Source: Lachnospiraceae bacterium UBA7179 (lineage in GTDB: Bacteria > Bacillota > Clostridia > Lachnospirales > Lachnospiraceae). Taken from it: DNA of 64,000 nucleotides. Position 1 is the stretch's first letter, and each line of letters begins with the position of its first letter. The notes under the pieces are model-generated. The model saw nothing but the letters and a program-made list of their open reading frames with translations. It ran no database searches and was not told the DNA's origin. Below, one piece after another: positions 9,539-19,230 of this stretch. Both the position numbers and the translations under genes were made by a program. The stretch is from NCBI GenBank assembly GCA_002491195.1, contig DKVL01000063.1:45747-109746 (forward strand). Direction: 5' to 3'.

Positions 9539-11375
9539 AGTCAGAAAAACGCTTGCCTTTATGCTGCGCGTTGCATGGCGGGAGAAGCCCGCACTTTTTG
9601 GCAGCTATCTGATCCTGTTTGTGGGGGATACTGTCGCCGCCATGAAGAATGTGCTGATTCCCAAGCTGCTGCTCGACGAGCTGCTGCTGGTGACGGAGGG
9701 AGCGCCGCTGTCGGAGCATCTGCGCCTGATCGTGCTGTACGCTGCGCTGACCGTCGCGATCGATGTGCTGGTGCGTGCGACAAACGGCGCGGCGGAGCGG
9801 ACGAAGGGAGAGATCGCCCAGTGGTTTCAGGAGTACTGCGACATGATGATCGGTGAACACGCGATGAAGATGGACTACGAGCACACGGAGGATCCAGATA
9901 CGCTTGACCAGCTCAATAAGGCGCGGGAAGGGATGTCGTGGTACAGCGGGGGCGTGGTGGGGATCCTCGACTGCGTCCATCAGATCGCGTTGAATGTGGC
10001 GGTGCTCTGCGGTGTCACGACGCTCATTTTTACCAGATGTCCGCTGCTTCTGCCGATACAGTTGATCGCCCTTCTGATGAGCTCCTGGCTGACAGCGCGC
10101 AACAATGAGGTTGACACAAGGAATTTTCTCAGACTGTCCAAGATCAACCGCATTTTTGGCTATGTGCTGTTCCAGTTGGCATCGTTTGAGTACGGCAAGG
10201 ATATTCGCCTGTATGACAGCAGCCGCATGATGGGGGACAAGGCAAAAGAGCAGTCGGATGGGATGACAGATATCTGGAGAGAACAGGCGCATGAGCAGCT
10301 GCGGTACAGCTGGGGCATTGACGCTGTCAATGTGCTGCGGGACGGCATCAGCTGCTTCTATATCGGTATGCTTGCTGTCCGCAGGGTAATCTCTATAGGT
10401 GATTTTACCATGTGTATGCTGTCGGTGACGCAGCTTTACAACAGTCTGCAGAACATCATAAACAGTGTGATGGACATTAAAAAGCGCTGTAACTATGCAT
10501 ATCAGTTTGTATTGTTTCTGGACTATCCGGCGGCGATGCAGATCGGGGAGCACAGTCTTGTGGACACGGGCAGTGACGGGCATGTGATCACGTTTCGCGA
10601 CGTGAGCTTCCGCTATCCGCGCTCGGATCAGTATGTGCTGCGCCATCTGAACCTGACAATCAGGCAGGGGGAGCATCTGTCGATCGTCGGTCTGAACGGC
10701 GCAGGGAAGACAACCTTTATCAAGCTGCTGTGCCGTCTGTATGAAGTGACAGAGGGCGAGATCTGTATTGACGGCATCAATATCATGGAGTATTCGGAGG
10801 AGGAGTACAGAAAGCTCTTTGCAGTGGTATTTCAGGATTTCAAGCTCTTTGCGTTCAGTCTGCGGGAGAATGTGGCGCCGGGGGTGGAGGATATTGATGA
10901 GGAGCGGCTGGAACAAGTGCTCACGCAGACCGGGCTGTACGAGGATGCGCAGAAGCTTCCCGATGGTCTCGACACGATGATCTACAAGAGTTTTGACGAG
11001 AAAGGCGTAGAGCTCTCCGGCGGACAGCAGCAGAAGACGGCGATCAGCAGGGCGCTGTACCGGGATGCGCCGATCGTCATTTTGGACGAGCCGACAGCGG
11101 CGCTTGACCCGATCGCAGAGTATGAGATCTATCGGCAGTTCCATGCGTTGGTGGGCGGCAAGACAGCGATCTATATCTCGCACAGGTTATCGAGCTGCCG
11201 TTTCTGTGACCACATTGCGGTCTTTTCCGATGAAACCGTCAAGGAATATGGCACGCACGACGAGCTTGTGGCGCGCGCGGACGGCATCTACGCAGAGATG
11301 TTCCGGGCGCAGGCGCAGTATTATGTGGATTCAAACGGTGCATTAGGGCTGTCAAACGTTAGTATTTGTGATTGA
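9531..11375 (+). CDS. ABC exporter half-transporter (permease-ATPase fusion) 2
   Basis: Partner of the preceding half-transporter, 614 residues from ATG 9531. The open frame extends further upstream, but GGAGGAG at 9514-9520 and AGGAG at 9525-9529 plus the coupled 8-bp overlap define this start. Transmembrane domain first, then the ATPase: Walker A GLNGAGKTT near residue 387, signature ELSGGQQQ near 494, Walker B IVILDEP, and ISHRLSS. Both halves keep the catalytic Glu, unlike asymmetric heterodimers where one site is degenerate. It shares clear sequence similarity with its neighbour, indicating duplication. Cargo cannot be predicted; a peptide, lipid-linked glycan or inhibitor are possibilities. 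Confidence 0.88.
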   Translation: MHEVRKTLAFMLRVAWREKPALFGSYLILFVGDTVAAMKNVLIPKLLLDELLLVTEGAPLSEHLRLIVLYAALTVAIDVLVRATNGAAERTKGEIAQWFQEYCDMMIGEHAMKMDYEHTEDPDTLDQLNKAREGMSWYSGGVVGILDCVHQIALNVAVLCGVTTLIFTRCPLLLPIQLIALLMSSWLTARNNEVDTRNFLRLSKINRIFGYVLFQLASFEYGKDIRLYDSSRMMGDKAKEQSDGMTDIWREQAHEQLRYSWGIDAVNVLRDGISCFYIGMLAVRRVISIGDFTMCMLSVTQLYNSLQNIINSVMDIKKRCNYAYQFVLFLDYPAAMQIGEHSLVDTGSDGHVITFRDVSFRYPRSDQYVLRHLNLTIRQGEHLSIVGLNGAGKTTFIKLLCRLYEVTEGEICIDGINIMEYSEEEYRKLFAVVFQDFKLFAFSLRENVAPGVEDIDEERLEQVLTQTGLYEDAQKLPDGLDTMIYKSFDEKGVELSGGQQQKTAISRALYRDAPIVILDEPTAALDPIAEYEIYRQFHALVGGKTAIYISHRLSSCRFCDHIAVFSDETVKEYGTHDELVARADGIYAEMFRAQAQYYVDSNGALGLSNVSICD

Positions 11376-11402
11376 TTTATAGTTGATAGGTGGAAGGATA
11401 AG

Positions 11403-13004
11403 ATGAGTTTAGAAAATAAATTGTGGAAACAGGACGCACAGGTTAACCCCATTACAAGGCTGGATTATCCGGATCCTGATGTGATCCGTGTCGGCGATAT
11501 CTATTATATGGTTTCGACGACCATGCATTTTATGCCGGGTGGGGAGATTCTGCGTTCTTATGATTTGGTGAACTGGGAACATGCGGCTTTTGTGTTCGAC
11601 CGTCTGGACAGCACACCCTCGCAATGTTTGGAGGGTGCAAAAAACATATACGGCAGGGGAATGTGGGCGGCGTCTCTGCGGTATCACAATAATAGGTTCT
11701 ATATATGCTTTGTTGCAAACGACACAGGGAGGACGTATCTGTACACGTCAGAGTCTATCGCAGGACCGTGGGAGAAGCACCAGATCGAAGGATTTTATCA
11801 CGACTGTTCCCTTCTGTTTGACGGGGATAATGTCTACATTGCATACGGAAACAAGGACATCTATATCACACAGTTAAACGATAATCTGACAGCGCCCCTT
11901 GCAGGCGGGATGCACCGCCTGGCGGTCAGCGATGCAGGACATCCGGGGCTGGGATATGAGGGGACGCATTTTTACAAGATCAATGGAAAGTATTATCTGT
12001 TCTTTATCCATTCGCTGCGGGACAGATGGATGCGCACGGAGGCTTGTTTCGTGGCGGACTCCATCGATGGTGAATTTTCCGGCGGTGACGTCCTGGTCGA
12101 CGACAGGGGATACTGCAATCAGGGTGTCGCGCAGGGAGGAATCGTGGACACGCCCGATGGAGCGTGGTATGCGGTTATGTTTCAGGATCACGGTGCGGTT
12201 GGAAGGCTCCCAGTGCTGGTTCCGGTCACATGGGAGGCAGGATTTCCTGTATTTGGGAAGGACAGACGGATTCCGTGGCAGTTTGAAGTGCCATGTGGCA
12301 GGGTGGATTACCGATATGAGTCGTTGGTGCAGAGCGACGATTTCAGGAAAGAGCCAGGTCTTTCGGAGCTGGCAAAGCGTGAGCGGTACGGCTGTTATGG
12401 CTTAAAAAGCGTGTGGCAGTTCAATCACGAGCCGGATCTTCGTTTGGTCATACATGATACGGACCGCGGCATCCTCTGGATTGAGACCGGAAAAGTATGC
12501 CAAAGCCTGCTGCAGGCAGCAAATGTGCTGACACAGCGCATGCTCTTTCCACGGTGCGCAGGGGAAGTGACAGTGGATGCGAACGCGTTGAAGGTGGGTG
12601 ATTACGCGGGGCTCTGCGCACTGCAGGGATGCTATGGCATGGTTGCAGTGACGCGGAGAGAAGACGGGTTTTATATTGTGATGCGGGGAAGGACAGCTCG
12701 AAGTGAATCTATGCAGGCTGTGACGCAGGATGATATGGCGGGGACAGAGCTAGAAGCAGTACGGATCGATCAGAAAATGGTGCGTCTGCGGATTGAAGCG
12801 GACTTTGCGCAGATGAAGGACGAGGCACGTTTCTTCTATTATAAAACTGGCAGCGTATGGAAACAGATTGGCACTGCGCAGAAGCTGTATTTTAAGCTCG
12901 ATCACTTTACAGGATGCCGGTTTGGGCTGTTTGTCTATGCGACAAAGAGGACTGGCGGAAAGGCAGGTTTTTCGGATTTTCGGTATCATCGGACTGTGGG
13001 GTGA
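11403..13004 (+). CDS. GH43 beta-xylosidase with C-terminal beta-sandwich
   Basis: A 533-residue inverting glycosidase. The five-bladed propeller comes first: catalytic base D24 in DYPDPDV, pKa-modulating D134 in HDCSLLFD, and general acid E186 in GYEGTHFYK. From about residue 320 a beta-sandwich follows, as in XynB-type beta-xylosidases, where the second domain closes the active site. There is no signal peptide, so it should cleave imported xylo-oligosaccharides. It starts 27 bp after the exporter pair with GGTGGAAGG upstream and converges on the AraC gene, the two stops being 5 bp apart with no obvious terminator between them. Confidence 0.9.
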   Translation: MSLENKLWKQDAQVNPITRLDYPDPDVIRVGDIYYMVSTTMHFMPGGEILRSYDLVNWEHAAFVFDRLDSTPSQCLEGAKNIYGRGMWAASLRYHNNRFYICFVANDTGRTYLYTSESIAGPWEKHQIEGFYHDCSLLFDGDNVYIAYGNKDIYITQLNDNLTAPLAGGMHRLAVSDAGHPGLGYEGTHFYKINGKYYLFFIHSLRDRWMRTEACFVADSIDGEFSGGDVLVDDRGYCNQGVAQGGIVDTPDGAWYAVMFQDHGAVGRLPVLVPVTWEAGFPVFGKDRRIPWQFEVPCGRVDYRYESLVQSDDFRKEPGLSELAKRERYGCYGLKSVWQFNHEPDLRLVIHDTDRGILWIETGKVCQSLLQAANVLTQRMLFPRCAGEVTVDANALKVGDYAGLCALQGCYGMVAVTRREDGFYIVMRGRTARSESMQAVTQDDMAGTELEAVRIDQKMVRLRIEADFAQMKDEARFFYYKTGSVWKQIGTAQKLYFKLDHFTGCRFGLFVYATKRTGGKAGFSDFRYHRTVG

Positions 13005-13009
13005 TATCC

Positions 13010-14014
13010 TTATCTCCTGCTGAATGAGTGAACAGACAATTTGCTGCGGTATTCGCTGGGAGAACACTTTTTATACTCGCGGAACAGGCGGTTGAAGGTG
13101 GAAATGCTCGAGAAGCCCACCTGCATTGCGATTTGCGTGATCGGCAGCTCCGCATGCGGCAGCAGCTCCTCTGTCGCTTTGATGCGCCTGTAATTGAGGT
13201 AATCGCAGAACGTGTAGCCTGTGTAATCTTTAAACAGCCTGGAGAAGTGGAATTTGCTGAATCCCATCAGTGATGCCGTGTCCTCAAGCGTGAGCGTATC
13301 CATGTAATGTTCATCGATATAAGCCAACAGATCGTTGAATTGTTTGGCGTATTCCCTCTGCCTTCCAGCCTGGATATCAGCGGTGGCGAGCTTGTTTGAA
13401 TAATTGGTGCCAAGCTTTACAAACAGGGTCATCAGCAGTGAATAGACAGTGAGCTCGCTGTAGAGATTGTTGCGGAAATACTCGATCTGCATCTGCATCA
13501 GCAGGTCAAAAACAGTCTTATAAATCTCCGGCGAGTTGTCTCTGTTGATGAGAAACGGTGTCGATAGCAGCGGCTGGATACCAGCAAAATCCTTTAGATG
13601 CGCTATGACGCTAAGATCGAGAAGATAGACAAAACGGACGCCGCTCGAAGCGGGGGAGGGGTATACGGAGTGCAGGATGCCTGGCGGTATGAAAAAAATC
13701 TCACCCTCCTGAATACAATGCGTGGTCTCGTTCACAGCAGCATAGTAGCAGTCACTGACAGGGAGTATGATTTCAAGAGAGTTATGCCAGTGAAGCGGAA
13801 AATTCTCCAGCTGTTCATTGTACCAGATGCGCACCGTGGAGCTGTTGCGGTAATTGACGATCTCATGATTCTTGTTGATCATTGTGGAACCGATGTAATC
13901 GCTGTTGGCGCTGTAGAAATCAAAGCCGCTGCCGTTGATCTGCTCTAAGTCAATCGATTCTGTGCGATTTTTGTTGTCCTGATGTTTTGCGCTTTTTTGA
14001 TCTTTGTTTGTCAT
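13010..14014 (-). CDS. AraC-family transcriptional regulator
   Basis: A 334-residue regulator. The N-terminal ~180 residues contain a cupin-like sensor fold (FPLHWHNSLEIILPV and EGEIFFIPPGILHSV are typical metal/ligand-cupin strands). The last ~100 residues are the double helix-turn-helix of AraC proteins, with LEDTASLMGFSKFHFSRLFK and ITQIAMQVGFSSISTFNRLF. It is divergent from the large solute-binding-protein operon and convergent with the GH43 gene, the usual arrangement for a local activator of a carbohydrate locus. The inducer is probably a xylan-derived sugar, inferred only from neighbours. A GGA-containing ribosome site lies shortly upstream of the start. Confidence 0.92.
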   Translation of the reverse strand: MTNKDQKSAKHQDNKNRTESIDLEQINGSGFDFYSANSDYIGSTMINKNHEIVNYRNSSTVRIWYNEQLENFPLHWHNSLEIILPVSDCYYAAVNETTHCIQEGEIFFIPPGILHSVYPSPASSGVRFVYLLDLSVIAHLKDFAGIQPLLSTPFLINRDNSPEIYKTVFDLLMQMQIEYFRNNLYSELTVYSLLMTLFVKLGTNYSNKLATADIQAGRQREYAKQFNDLLAYIDEHYMDTLTLEDTASLMGFSKFHFSRLFKDYTGYTFCDYLNYRRIKATEELLPHAELPITQIAMQVGFSSISTFNRLFREYKKCSPSEYRSKLSVHSFSRR

Positions 14015-14382
14015 ATGTCCATCAATCCTTTGTCTAAAATTTATATCTTAACAGTTCTTTAGAGTCATTTTTCGTAATAGGAAAGCTTCCCTGATAGTCA
14101 TTATATATGAATTTCTGTAAAAATAAAAGAGATTTTGTGAAGTTGTTGTTGGAAGAATATGCATTGTTAATTTGATGGTTTTTTTGAGAATAAATCAGCA
14201 CAAGTGTACAGTGTGCACAAATAAAAAGCAATAAATGAATAATGCATAGCAATATATAGGAAGTGTGGAAAAGTACAGATGGCGTAATATATAATTATAC
14301 TAAAAAAATCGCTAAACTGCAGATGTTTTTAGTTAATGTGTTGAGTTATTTCCTAAAAAATACTTGTTTTGTGGAGGAAAGT
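14015..14382. promoter_or_regulatory. Divergent intergenic region between araC-type gene and importer operon
   Basis: AT-rich 368-bp stretch that should carry promoters for both flanking genes. Around 14200-14222 there are two adjacent palindromic hexamer/octamer units (TGTACA and TGTGCACA) that could form an operator for the AraC protein. The frame of the plus-strand gene is open through 14263-14382 from a GTG, but no good ribosome site supports that longer start, so I treat this part as untranslated leader. No consensus promoter was identified with confidence. Confidence 0.4.
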
Positions 14383-17352
14383 ATGGAGAGCCAAGGAAAA
14401 TCTGGAAAAAAGATTATTATTGCAGTCGCAGTCGCAGCGGTTATAGCAGTGATTGCTTTCCTTATGTCTCTGCGCGGTGTGGATGACTTCCATGAGAAGT
14501 ACGCAGGCGCTGACCTGAGCACTGACGTAGAAGGCATGCAGAGGGTGGGCACTTACACGGGCTACCTGAATGCCCATGCCGGTGCGGCACACCCCGATCA
14601 GGGCGCGGCGGTGGATTTGTATAGCTATGAATCAGACGGCGGCGTGGAGGTGTACAACAATTATGAAGGAGAGGAGAAGGCATTATTTACGGACACCAAT
14701 TCCAGGGTCACCTGGAAAGTAGATGTGCCCGAGTCGGGTTTCTACAATATGTTCATGGAGTACCTGCTCCCTGAATCCAGAGGCGTGGCGGCGGAACGCA
14801 TTGTCTATCTGAATGGTGAAGTTCCTTTTGAAGACGCAAGGAATATTTCCTTTACCAGGATCTGGACAGATGCAGGTGCACCGACAGTTGACAATCAGGG
14901 CAACGAGATCAGGCCCAGCCAGGTCGAGGCGCCGGGCTGGCAGAAAGCGTATTTCAGGGATGACATGGGATACATCACCGAGCCGTATATGTTTTATCTG
15001 GAGAAGGGAGAGAACACGATTGGCCTTGAGGCTGCAAATGAACCCATGATACTGCGCAAGCTTGAGATCACGAAGGTGCAGAAGCTTGACACATATCAGG
15101 AATACATGGCGAAATGTCCGACGGACGCATCCTCCGATACAGCTAAAAATTTTATGGCGCTGATCGAGGGAGAGGATTCCACCTATCGTTCGGAATCATC
15201 TCTCTATGCAAAATACGACAGGTCTTCGCCGACTACCCAGCCAAACAGCGTGACGAAAACTGTGTTGAATTATGTGGGCGGCGAGGCATGGAGAAGCTCA
15301 GGACAGTGGATTGAGTGGGAATTTGAAGTGCCAGAGGACGGATACTACAATATCATGGTAAAGGGACGCCAGAATTATTCGCGTGGCGTTGTGTCCAGCA
15401 GAAGCGTTTACATAGACGGTGAGATTCCTTTTGAGGAGCTGAAGGCGATCTCCTTTGCCTACAGCAATGACTGGGATTACCTGAATCTGGCAGATGAACA
15501 GGGCACGCCGTACAATTTTTATCTGGCCAAGGGCGTGCACACCATCAGGCTGGAAGCTACTCTGGGCGGCATAGGAAGCATCCTTGAGGAGCTGGAGGAT
15601 TCGACCTTCAGGCTCAACCAGATTTACAGGAAGGTTCTGGTATACACGGGTGCGACTCCCGACCAGTACAGAGATTATTATATCGAGAGAAGCTATCCCG
15701 AGATCATAGAGGCGATGGATCTTGAGTCCAAGAGGCTTTTCAAGCTTGTGGATGACATGGTGGCGTACAGCGGACAGAAAGCCGACGGCATCGCGTCGGC
15801 GCAGACGGTGGCACAGCAGCTCGAGCGTTTCTGCGAGAAGCCGCAGAAGATTACGCTGGAGTTTACGACATTCAAAGACAATATTACTGCTTTGGGAACA
15901 GCAGCGTTGAACCTGAGCGAGACCAAACTCGACATTGATTATCTGGTAGTCAGCGGCGTCAATGTCAAGCCGGAGCAGAAAAAGGCGAATGCAGCCATGA
16001 AACTGTGGCATGAGATGAAATCCTTTGCGGCATCGTTCGTGGTAGATTACAACGCGGTGGGCGATGTTTACGCGGAAGGCTCCGGTGAGGAAGTCGTCAA
16101 GGTGTGGGTTCTTACCGGACGCGACCAGGGTACGATCTTAAAGTCCATGGTGGATGATTCCTTTACACCGGAGAGCGGTGTAAAAGTTAATGTGGAGATC
16201 GTCGATCCCAGTGCACTGATGAATGCGGTTATGGCGGGAAGAGGGCCTAACGTTGTGCTTTCGGTAGGGGCAGACCAGCCTGTGAACTATGCGCTGCGAA
16301 ATGCGGTCGAGGATCTTACCCAGTTTAGCGATTGGGAGGAGGTATTCTCTCATTATACAAAAAGTTCTTATGAACAGTATGCACTTGACGGGCATATCTA
16401 TGCGGTGCCTGAGACACAGACTTTTAATGTAATGTTTTACAGGAAGGATGTTCTGGAAGAACTTGGACTTGAGGTTCCCAACACATGGCAGGAGCTCATC
16501 GAGATGATGCCCACGATACAGGGAAATAATCTCTCGATTGGCATACCGACTGCGGCAGGCAGCAGTACCACCGCGACGGCGACTACAGCGGTGGCTTCCA
16601 ATGCGCCGGATCTGTCCCTGTACTTTACGCTTCTTTTCCAGTACGGCGGGGATATGTACAGTCAGGACGGGACAAGGACCCTGGTGGACGATGAGCCGGG
16701 CGTGAGGGCGTTCAAGGATTATATCAGATACTTTAACGACTACGGACTTCCTACAGTATATGACTTTGTGAGCCGTTTTCGTTCAGGTGAGATGCCTATT
16801 GGCATTGCGGCTTATTCCACATACAACACGCTGATGGTTTCAGCTCCTGAGATCAGAGGACTCTGGGATTTCACATTGATTCCCGGAACGGAGTACACCG
16901 CCGCGGACGGAAGCACATACATAGACCGTTCTGACTTTATCACCGGAAATGCGACGATGATGATCGCTACCGAGAATGAAACCCTGCGGCAGAATTCATG
17001 GGAGTTCATGAAGTGGTGGGCGCAGCCTGATACACAGGTACGTTTCGGACGCGAGATCGAGGCGCTGCTTGGTTCATCGGCCCGCTATGCGACAGCCAAC
17101 AAGGACGCATTTGTACAGCTTTCCTGGAGCAATGATGATATCGAGGTGCTTGATGCGCAGTGGGATCAGACAGTTGGAATACGCGAGGTGCCGGGTGGAT
17201 ACTTTACAGGGCGTCATATCACCAACGCCATCAGAAAGGTGATCAACGAAAAGACCGACTCGAGAGAGACGATCATAGATTATGCCGTTACGATCAATGA
17301 CGAGATCAAGAAGAAGCGGATTGAGTTCGGCTTGCCGATAGAGGAAGAATAG
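14383..17352 (+). CDS. Membrane-anchored sugar-binding protein with two CBM-like repeats
   Basis: A 989-residue extracellular solute-binding protein, about twice the usual size. ATG 14383 is chosen because GGAGGAAA lies just before it and it is followed by Lys residues and a hydrophobic helix (about residues 10-28). No lipobox is visible, so it is anchored by an uncleaved helix. Two similar beta-rich domains follow, at about 75-240 and 260-440; both share a W-x-VP-x-G-x-YN start, SRGV, VYLNGE/VYIDGE and PFE. A linker with helices precedes the binding-protein fold (about 567-960, VWVLTGRDQGTI onward; VPETQTFNVMFYRKDVL). It heads an operon with two permeases. It probably captures xylan oligosaccharides close to the membrane. 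Confidence 0.85.
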   Translation: MESQGKSGKKIIIAVAVAAVIAVIAFLMSLRGVDDFHEKYAGADLSTDVEGMQRVGTYTGYLNAHAGAAHPDQGAAVDLYSYESDGGVEVYNNYEGEEKALFTDTNSRVTWKVDVPESGFYNMFMEYLLPESRGVAAERIVYLNGEVPFEDARNISFTRIWTDAGAPTVDNQGNEIRPSQVEAPGWQKAYFRDDMGYITEPYMFYLEKGENTIGLEAANEPMILRKLEITKVQKLDTYQEYMAKCPTDASSDTAKNFMALIEGEDSTYRSESSLYAKYDRSSPTTQPNSVTKTVLNYVGGEAWRSSGQWIEWEFEVPEDGYYNIMVKGRQNYSRGVVSSRSVYIDGEIPFEELKAISFAYSNDWDYLNLADEQGTPYNFYLAKGVHTIRLEATLGGIGSILEELEDSTFRLNQIYRKVLVYTGATPDQYRDYYIERSYPEIIEAMDLESKRLFKLVDDMVAYSGQKADGIASAQTVAQQLERFCEKPQKITLEFTTFKDNITALGTAALNLSETKLDIDYLVVSGVNVKPEQKKANAAMKLWHEMKSFAASFVVDYNAVGDVYAEGSGEEVVKVWVLTGRDQGTILKSMVDDSFTPESGVKVNVEIVDPSALMNAVMAGRGPNVVLSVGADQPVNYALRNAVEDLTQFSDWEEVFSHYTKSSYEQYALDGHIYAVPETQTFNVMFYRKDVLEELGLEVPNTWQELIEMMPTIQGNNLSIGIPTAAGSSTTATATTAVASNAPDLSLYFTLLFQYGGDMYSQDGTRTLVDDEPGVRAFKDYIRYFNDYGLPTVYDFVSRFRSGEMPIGIAAYSTYNTLMVSAPEIRGLWDFTLIPGTEYTAADGSTYIDRSDFITGNATMMIATENETLRQNSWEFMKWWAQPDTQVRFGREIEALLGSSARYATANKDAFVQLSWSNDDIEVLDAQWDQTVGIREVPGGYFTGRHITNAIRKVINEKTDSRETIIDYAVTINDEIKKKRIEFGLPIEEE

Positions 17353-17363
17353 GGGCGTGAAAA

Positions 17364-18302
17364 ATGAAAGAGTATATCAACAAATATTTTACCCTGCGGA
17401 AGCATAACATGCAGGTTGCGTGGAAGAAAGCCAAAAAGAGCAAGATGTGCTACCTGTTCCTTTTGCCCTACGCGCTGCTGTTTACATTGTTCTTTGTTGC
17501 ACCCGTAGTGATTTCTATCTTTTATGGATTTACATATTATAACATTCTGGAAAAACCGAGATTTATCGGTCTGCAGAACTACATTAGCCTGATACTTGAT
17601 GATGACATTTTCCTCATCGGTATCAAGAACACCCTGATGATCGCTGTCATCACAGGACCGCTGGGATACATCATGTCGTTCCTGTTTGCATGGCTGATCA
17701 ACGAGCTTCCGAGATGGGTGCGCAGTGTGGCGGTCGTTGTTTTCTACGCACCGTCAATCGCGGGCAACTGTTATGTGATCTTCTCTGTGTTCTTCAGAGG
17801 TGACGCGTATGGATATGTCAACGCTTTTCTGATGAACCTTGGCATCATTGACACGCCGGTACTGTGGTTTATCAATCCGGACTACATGCTGCCGATCTGT
17901 ATGCTTGTTATCCTGTGGATGAGCCTGGGTACCGGGTTCCTCTCCTTTGTAGCAGGTCTGCAGGGTGTGGACCGGTCACAGTTTGAGGCTGGATACATGG
18001 ATGGCATCAAGAACCGCTGGCAGGAGCTGTGGTATATCACACTTCCCAATATGCGCCCGATGCTGATGTTTGGTGCGGTTATGTCCATCACCCAGGCTTT
18101 TGGCGTCTGTGATGTCACCATGGCACTCTGCGGATATCCGAGTACGGACTACGCAGCCCGCACGATCGTGACCCATTTGTTCGACTATGGTTTTACCAGA
18201 TTTGAGATGGGGTATGCGTGTGCGATCGCGACCATTCTGTTCCTGATGATGATACTTTGTAACAAAGCAATCCAAAGTCTGTTGAGGAGAGTAGGAACCT
18301 GA
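17364..18302 (+). CDS. Sugar ABC importer permease (UgpA/LplB type)
   Basis: A 312-residue inner-membrane permease with six predicted helices after a basic N-terminus. The cytoplasmic coupling loop has the EAA-type motif (QFEAGYMDGIKNRWQELWYITLPNM). It starts 11 bp after the binding-protein gene and is followed by its partner permease after 1 bp. It should form the heterodimeric channel of a carbohydrate importer (CUT1 type). No ATPase gene accompanies it, so a shared MsmX/UgpC-like ATPase encoded elsewhere must power it. Confidence 0.92.
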   Translation: MKEYINKYFTLRKHNMQVAWKKAKKSKMCYLFLLPYALLFTLFFVAPVVISIFYGFTYYNILEKPRFIGLQNYISLILDDDIFLIGIKNTLMIAVITGPLGYIMSFLFAWLINELPRWVRSVAVVVFYAPSIAGNCYVIFSVFFRGDAYGYVNAFLMNLGIIDTPVLWFINPDYMLPICMLVILWMSLGTGFLSFVAGLQGVDRSQFEAGYMDGIKNRWQELWYITLPNMRPMLMFGAVMSITQAFGVCDVTMALCGYPSTDYAARTIVTHLFDYGFTRFEMGYACAIATILFLMMILCNKAIQSLLRRVGT

Positions 18303-18303
18303 T

Positions 18304-19212
18304 ATGAGCAAGAAGAAGAAAAAAGAGCAAGAAAATTTAGAACCTGTATACCGCAAAAAGCTGATCAAGAGAAGAAAGCCAAACCGGTCTATCGTAGGAG
18401 ATATTTTTCTGTATCTGTTCCTGCTGCTGGTGGCATTGGTGATGGCCTTCCCTCTGATCTACGCGGTGAGCAGCGCGCTGAAACCACTGGACGAACTGTT
18501 CAAGTTCCCACCCAAGATTTTGCCGCAGAACCCTACGTTTGACAATTTTTCCGATCTGTTCGTGACGATGGGAAAATCGTGGGTTACCTTTTCAAGATAC
18601 CTGTTTAACACAGTGTTTATCACGTTTGTTGGTACTGTTGGCCATCTGGTCATAGCTTCCATGGGAGCTTTCGTGCTGGCGAAGTACGATTTCCCGGGCA
18701 ACCAGGCATTCTTCAAGCTGGTAACCGTGGCGATGATGTTTACCGGTTATGTGACGCAGATTCCCAACTACCTGATCTTAAATAAACTTGGCTGGATCGA
18801 TACGTATTGGTCCATCATTATTCCGGGATTTGCCTCGCCGATGGGACTGTTCCTGATGAAACAGTTCATGGAAGGTCTTCCGACCTCCCTGATCGAGGCG
18901 GCAAAGATTGACGGCGCAAGCGAGTGGAGAGTGTTTAGCGGTATCGTGATGCCCAATGTAAAGCCCGCGTGGATGACGCTGATCATCTTCTCAGTGCAGG
19001 GGCTGTGGAACAACAAAGCAGCCACATTCATCTACTCCGAGGAAAAGAAGACACTCGTGTATGCCATGCAGCAGATTCAGAGCGGAGGCATTGCAAGGAC
19101 GGGGCAGGGCGCAGCGGTGCTGGTTGTCCTGATGATCGTTCCCATTGCAATCTTCATATTCTCTGAGAGCCAGATCCTGGAGACGATGGCAAGCTCGGGT
19201 CTGAAGGATTAA
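18304..19212 (+). CDS. Sugar ABC importer permease (MalG type)
   Basis: A 302-residue permease, partner of the preceding gene. It has a Lys-rich cytoplasmic N-terminus (about 30 residues), six helices, and the coupling loop SLIEAAKIDGASEWRVFSGIVMP, typical of the MalG/AraQ group. It starts 1 bp after the upstream stop, so translation is probably coupled. The accessory NHL protein gene starts 18 bp later, suggesting one transcript through the transporter and its accessory proteins. Confidence 0.92.
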   Translation: MSKKKKKEQENLEPVYRKKLIKRRKPNRSIVGDIFLYLFLLLVALVMAFPLIYAVSSALKPLDELFKFPPKILPQNPTFDNFSDLFVTMGKSWVTFSRYLFNTVFITFVGTVGHLVIASMGAFVLAKYDFPGNQAFFKLVTVAMMFTGYVTQIPNYLILNKLGWIDTYWSIIIPGFASPMGLFLMKQFMEGLPTSLIEAAKIDGASEWRVFSGIVMPNVKPAWMTLIIFSVQGLWNNKAATFIYSEEKKTLVYAMQQIQSGGIARTGQGAAVLVVLMIVPIAIFIFSESQILETMASSGLKD

Positions 19213-19230
19213 CAGGGAATGAGGTGGCCT

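Noticed and set aside
9378..11183. 601-codon minus-strand open frame opposite the exporter genes
   Set aside because: It is fully antisense to the ABC exporter pair, His/Arg/Gln-rich and without motifs; an effect of GC-rich third positions.
14263..14382. Upstream extension of the giant binding-protein gene from a GTG start
   Set aside because: No ribosome site supports it and it would bury the membrane helix; GGAGGAAA before ATG 14383 fits much better.
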